DNA of 9,016 nucleotides from Verrucomicrobiota bacterium (GTDB taxonomy: Bacteria > Verrucomicrobiota > Verrucomicrobiia > Limisphaerales > UBA9464): positions 1-9,016 of the forward strand of contig JAFLEG010000131.1 in the NCBI GenBank assembly GCA_017302195.1, read 5' to 3'. Under the pieces are notes generated by a model that was given only the letters and a program-made list of their open reading frames with translations, did not search any database and was not told the DNA's origin. Shown here in pieces: positions 7,328-9,016 of the stretch (position 1 is the first letter of the stretch; each line of letters starts with the position of its first letter). Both the position numbers and the translations under genes were made by a program.

Positions 7328-8179
7328 TCAGGTCGGGGGAAAGTCGGTCCCCAGGCCCACGGCCTCCCACGCCGCCAGTTCCACCGCACGGGCGGCCAGC
7401 GTCTTGCGGGTTTTGTCCACGGCGTATTTCCCCAGCACCAGCCGCATTGGGGCCTTCCCCTCGGAAACCATCCGGACAATGGCCGCCGCCGCGCGCTCTG
7501 GATCCCCGGGCTGGCGTCCATTCATCCGTTCCAGGAATCCGAGGAACTTCCCCGCGGTCGGCTCGTACTCGGGCATCCGGTGCGCCGCCCGGTCCAGCGA
7601 GCGCTGGATGAAGTCGGTGCGGAAGGGTCCGGGCACCACCACGGTGACGCGAATGCCGAACGGGGCGAGTTCCAGCCGGAGCGATTCGGAAACCGCCTCC
7701 AGGGCCGCCTTGGCCCCGCCATAGACGGAGAATCCGGGGTAGTTGCCGATCGCGGCGGCGGCACCCAGGGTGATCAGGTGTCCGGAGCGCTGCGCGCGGA
7801 GAAAAGGAAGCACCGCGCGGATCAACTGAAGGGGGCCCACCAGATTGGTCGCCAGATTGCGCGCAATCTGGTCGTCGCCACATTCCTCCAGCGCTCCCAC
7901 CAGTCCATAACCGGCGTTGTTCACCACCACGTCGAGACGCCCCCAGCACCGCTGCGCCTCCTCCACAGCACGGCGAATGGAAGCCGGTTCCGCCATGTCC
8001 ACGCTCACCACCTGAAGTGAGTCCACGGCACGGCAGGCCAGGTCCTCCAAGGACTTCGGCGAACGAACCGCCGCCACCACCCGCGCCCCGGAAGCCAGGG
8101 CTTGCTCGGCGAGCCGGCGTCCGATGCCGGAGGCGGCGCCCGTAATGAACCAGACCGGGGAATCGGTGGGGTTGGACAT
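7328..8179 (-). CDS. Short-chain dehydrogenase/reductase (SDR), classical type with catalytic Ser replaced by Ala
   Basis: This 283-residue protein has the normal length and order of a classical SDR, a family of NAD(P)-dependent oxidoreductases acting on alcohols, ketones or sugars in the cytoplasm. The Rossmann dinucleotide-binding motif is TGAASGIG (13-20), Asp61 fits the adenine-ring site (SVDMAEPAS), NNAG is at 87-90, the structural Asn is Asn112 (TNLVG), and the active-site YGGAK gives Tyr153 and Lys157. Thirteen residues before the Tyr, where the catalytic Ser should stand, the sequence is LGAAAAIG, so that position is Ala140. PGPFRTDF (183-190) matches the post-catalytic PG motif. Arg39 in AAVRS after beta-2 suggests NADP(H) preference. 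The ATG at 8177-8179 is well placed before the Rossmann fold, but no good ribosome site precedes it. The substrate cannot be read from the sequence. It is convergent with the sigma fusion gene (59 bases apart) and downstream of the panE-like gene. Confidence 0.9.
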   Translation of the reverse strand: MSNPTDSPVWFITGAASGIGRRLAEQALASGARVVAAVRSPKSLEDLACRAVDSLQVVSVDMAEPASIRRAVEEAQRCWGRLDVVVNNAGYGLVGALEECGDDQIARNLATNLVGPLQLIRAVLPFLRAQRSGHLITLGAAAAIGNYPGFSVYGGAKAALEAVSESLRLELAPFGIRVTVVVPGPFRTDFIQRSLDRAAHRMPEYEPTAGKFLGFLERMNGRQPGDPERAAAAIVRMVSEGKAPMRLVLGKYAVDKTRKTLAARAVELAAWEAVGLGTDFPPT

Positions 8180-8184
8180 GGTCC

Positions 8185-8213
8185 ATCGGTGGACCGGTTC
8201 GCCGTCGTGTCAA
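8185..8213 (-). promoter_or_regulatory. Possible promoter of the SDR gene
   Basis: Read on the minus strand, a perfect -35 hexamer TTGACA (8213 to 8208) is followed after 17 bases by ACCGAT (8190 to 8185), which matches the TATAAT consensus only weakly. A start site six or seven bases further on would fall at about the ATG (8179), giving a leaderless transcript and fitting the absence of a ribosome site. A six-base inverted repeat GGTCCA/TGGACC (8180-8195) overlaps the -10 region and could be an operator. All of this is weak evidence. Confidence 0.2.
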
Positions 8214-8218
8214 CCGGC

Positions 8219-8235
8219 GGCGGAACGCGTCCGCC
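8219..8235. repeat. Short inverted repeat upstream of the SDR gene
   Basis: GGCGGA (8219-8224) and TCCGCC (8230-8235) are perfect complements around ACGCG. The repeat lies in the 153-base gap between the panE-like stop and the SDR start, immediately upstream of the possible -35 box. It could be a weak stem in a read-through transcript or a protein-binding site. No T-run follows, so it is not a typical terminator. In DNA this GC-rich, such six-base arms also arise by chance. Confidence 0.3.
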
Positions 8236-8332
8236 ACCCCTTGAACTGCACCCCACCTCACGCCAGACATGCCTCTCGCCGTTCGATCCTGGCAGTGGAT
8301 CGGAGCCCCTCTCTCTGACCGGGTATTGGACG

Positions 8333-9016
8333 TTACACGGCTCGCGCGGCCAGGACTTCCAGCACCCGGCAGAGCCGTTCCAGGCGTGGGACCGGCACGC
8401 CCGCGGCCTGCGCCTGTCGCAGGGGCTCCCGGAAGAGGCTGTCCAGTTCCAGGGGGCGCCCCAGGGCAAAGTCCACCAGCGTGGAGGCCTGGTAGGCGCC
8501 CATCTCACGGGTGCGGCGAATCTCCTCGTCCGCCTGGGAGTCCGGAATGGGGTGTCCCAGCGCCCGGGCGGTGGCGATGACCTCCTGCATCAGCCCGCGG
8601 ACCAATCCCGTCCACCGGGCATCGGCCAGCAGCAGGTCCGTGGTCCGGTGGGGATGCCCCCCGACGATGCCCCCCGGATCCGCCCCCTCCCAGACCTCCC
8701 AGCCTGCGGCACTCGCCACGCCCAGGCCGTTGAACGGGATGTTCCACACCAGCTTCTCCCAATGCGCCATGGCCAGGGATGCGGTGACGTCGCAGGCGAT
8801 GCCGCTGTCCCGGAAGATCTGCGCGATCCCATGGGTCCGCGGCTCGGGTGGCCGTCCGAACTCCCCCAGCCGGATGCGGCCATGCGCGATATGCCGGATG
8901 ACGCCCGGCGCCTCCCGGTTGAGGCAGACAAAGCACAGGCCGCCCAGGACCTGCGCCGCCGGCACCAGCGCCGCCAGCGCCTCCTCGTTGCCCAACCCGT
9001 TCTGGAGGGTGAGCAC
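8333..9016 (-). CDS. panE: 2-dehydropantoate 2-reductase (ketopantoate reductase) family protein, C-terminal part
   Basis: The family reduces ketopantoate to pantoate with NADPH in pantothenate/CoA synthesis, in the cytoplasm. The N-terminal Rossmann part lies beyond the right edge; the visible 228 codons begin at LTLQNGLGNEE, the family motif at the end of that domain. Counting the edge codon as residue 1, the helical C-terminal domain shows the expected catalytic and substrate residues: Lys88 and Asn92 in KLVWNIPFN, Ser178 in YQASTLVDF, and Glu190 in GRPLELD. The ending LRQAQAAGVPVPRLERL is also typical. Between Asn92 and the helix TTDLLLADARW there are roughly 18 extra residues (GWEVWEGADPGG and following) that I do not expect in the family. 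Distant paralogues with other substrates (ApbA/PanE-like) are common, so the family is firm and the exact substrate less so. It lies 153 bases upstream of the SDR gene on the same strand. Confidence 0.85.
   Translation of the reverse strand: MLTLQNGLGNEEALAALVPAAQVLGGLCFVCLNREAPGVIRHIAHGRIRLGEFGRPPEPRTHGIAQIFRDSGIACDVTASLAMAHWEKLVWNIPFNGLGVASAAGWEVWEGADPGGIVGGHPHRTTDLLLADARWTGLVRGLMQEVIATARALGHPIPDSQADEEIRRTREMGAYQASTLVDFALGRPLELDSLFREPLRQAQAAGVPVPRLERLCRVLEVLAARAV

Noticed and set aside
7035..8270. A 411-codon minus-strand frame overlapping the SDR gene and the sigma fusion's 3' end.
   Set aside because: It is a different frame from the SDR protein, which has all family motifs. The alternative is Gly/Arg-rich and lacks recognisable domains.
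1..9016. CRISPR array, tRNA/rRNA, IS transposase, toxin-antitoxin or defence genes.
   Set aside because: No regularly spaced repeats, RNA gene signatures, transposase motifs or defence domains were found on either strand.

Overview
The window is GC-rich DNA from a bacterium that is most likely a member of the Verrucomicrobiota (Pedosphaera/Limisphaera-like), with Planctomycetota as the alternative. The assignment rests on protein style, not a marker gene. There is a giant secreted lamin-tail/CotH-type protein ending in a DxDGDGLPDGWE calcium-repeat tail. There is also an ECF sigma factor of the 'SDSELLARFARER' type carrying a long membrane-anchored C-terminal extension. Both styles are common in those phyla.

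Layout: (1) Bases 1-4183 (+) hold the 3' part of a very large secreted multidomain gene with lamin-tail domains, carbohydrate-binding-like beta-sandwiches, a divergent CotH-kinase-like domain and a type-3-like Ca repeat. Its start lies to the left of the window. (2) Bases 4184-4589 have no intact gene. They contain an apparent 3' remnant of a metallo-beta-lactamase-fold gene on the minus strand, a perfect inverted repeat, and a second stem-loop that overlaps the likely ribosome binding site of the next gene. (3) Bases 4590-7268 (+) hold an 892-residue fusion: ECF sigma factor, transmembrane helix, LolA-like beta-rich domain, helical region, and a thioredoxin-like domain without its CxxC motif. 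(4) Bases 7328-8179 (-) encode a short-chain dehydrogenase/reductase whose catalytic serine position is alanine. (5) Bases 8333-9016 (-) hold the C-terminal part of a ketopantoate-reductase-family gene that runs off the right edge.

The sigma fusion and the SDR gene are convergent, with about 59 bases between their stops. The panE-like and SDR genes are on the same strand 153 bases apart and could be co-transcribed. No single pathway ties the window together. The most notable object is the sigma-factor fusion, which looks like a one-component membrane signalling protein: a cytoplasmic promoter-recognition domain joined through one membrane helix to an extracytoplasmic, redox-dead thioredoxin-like module.
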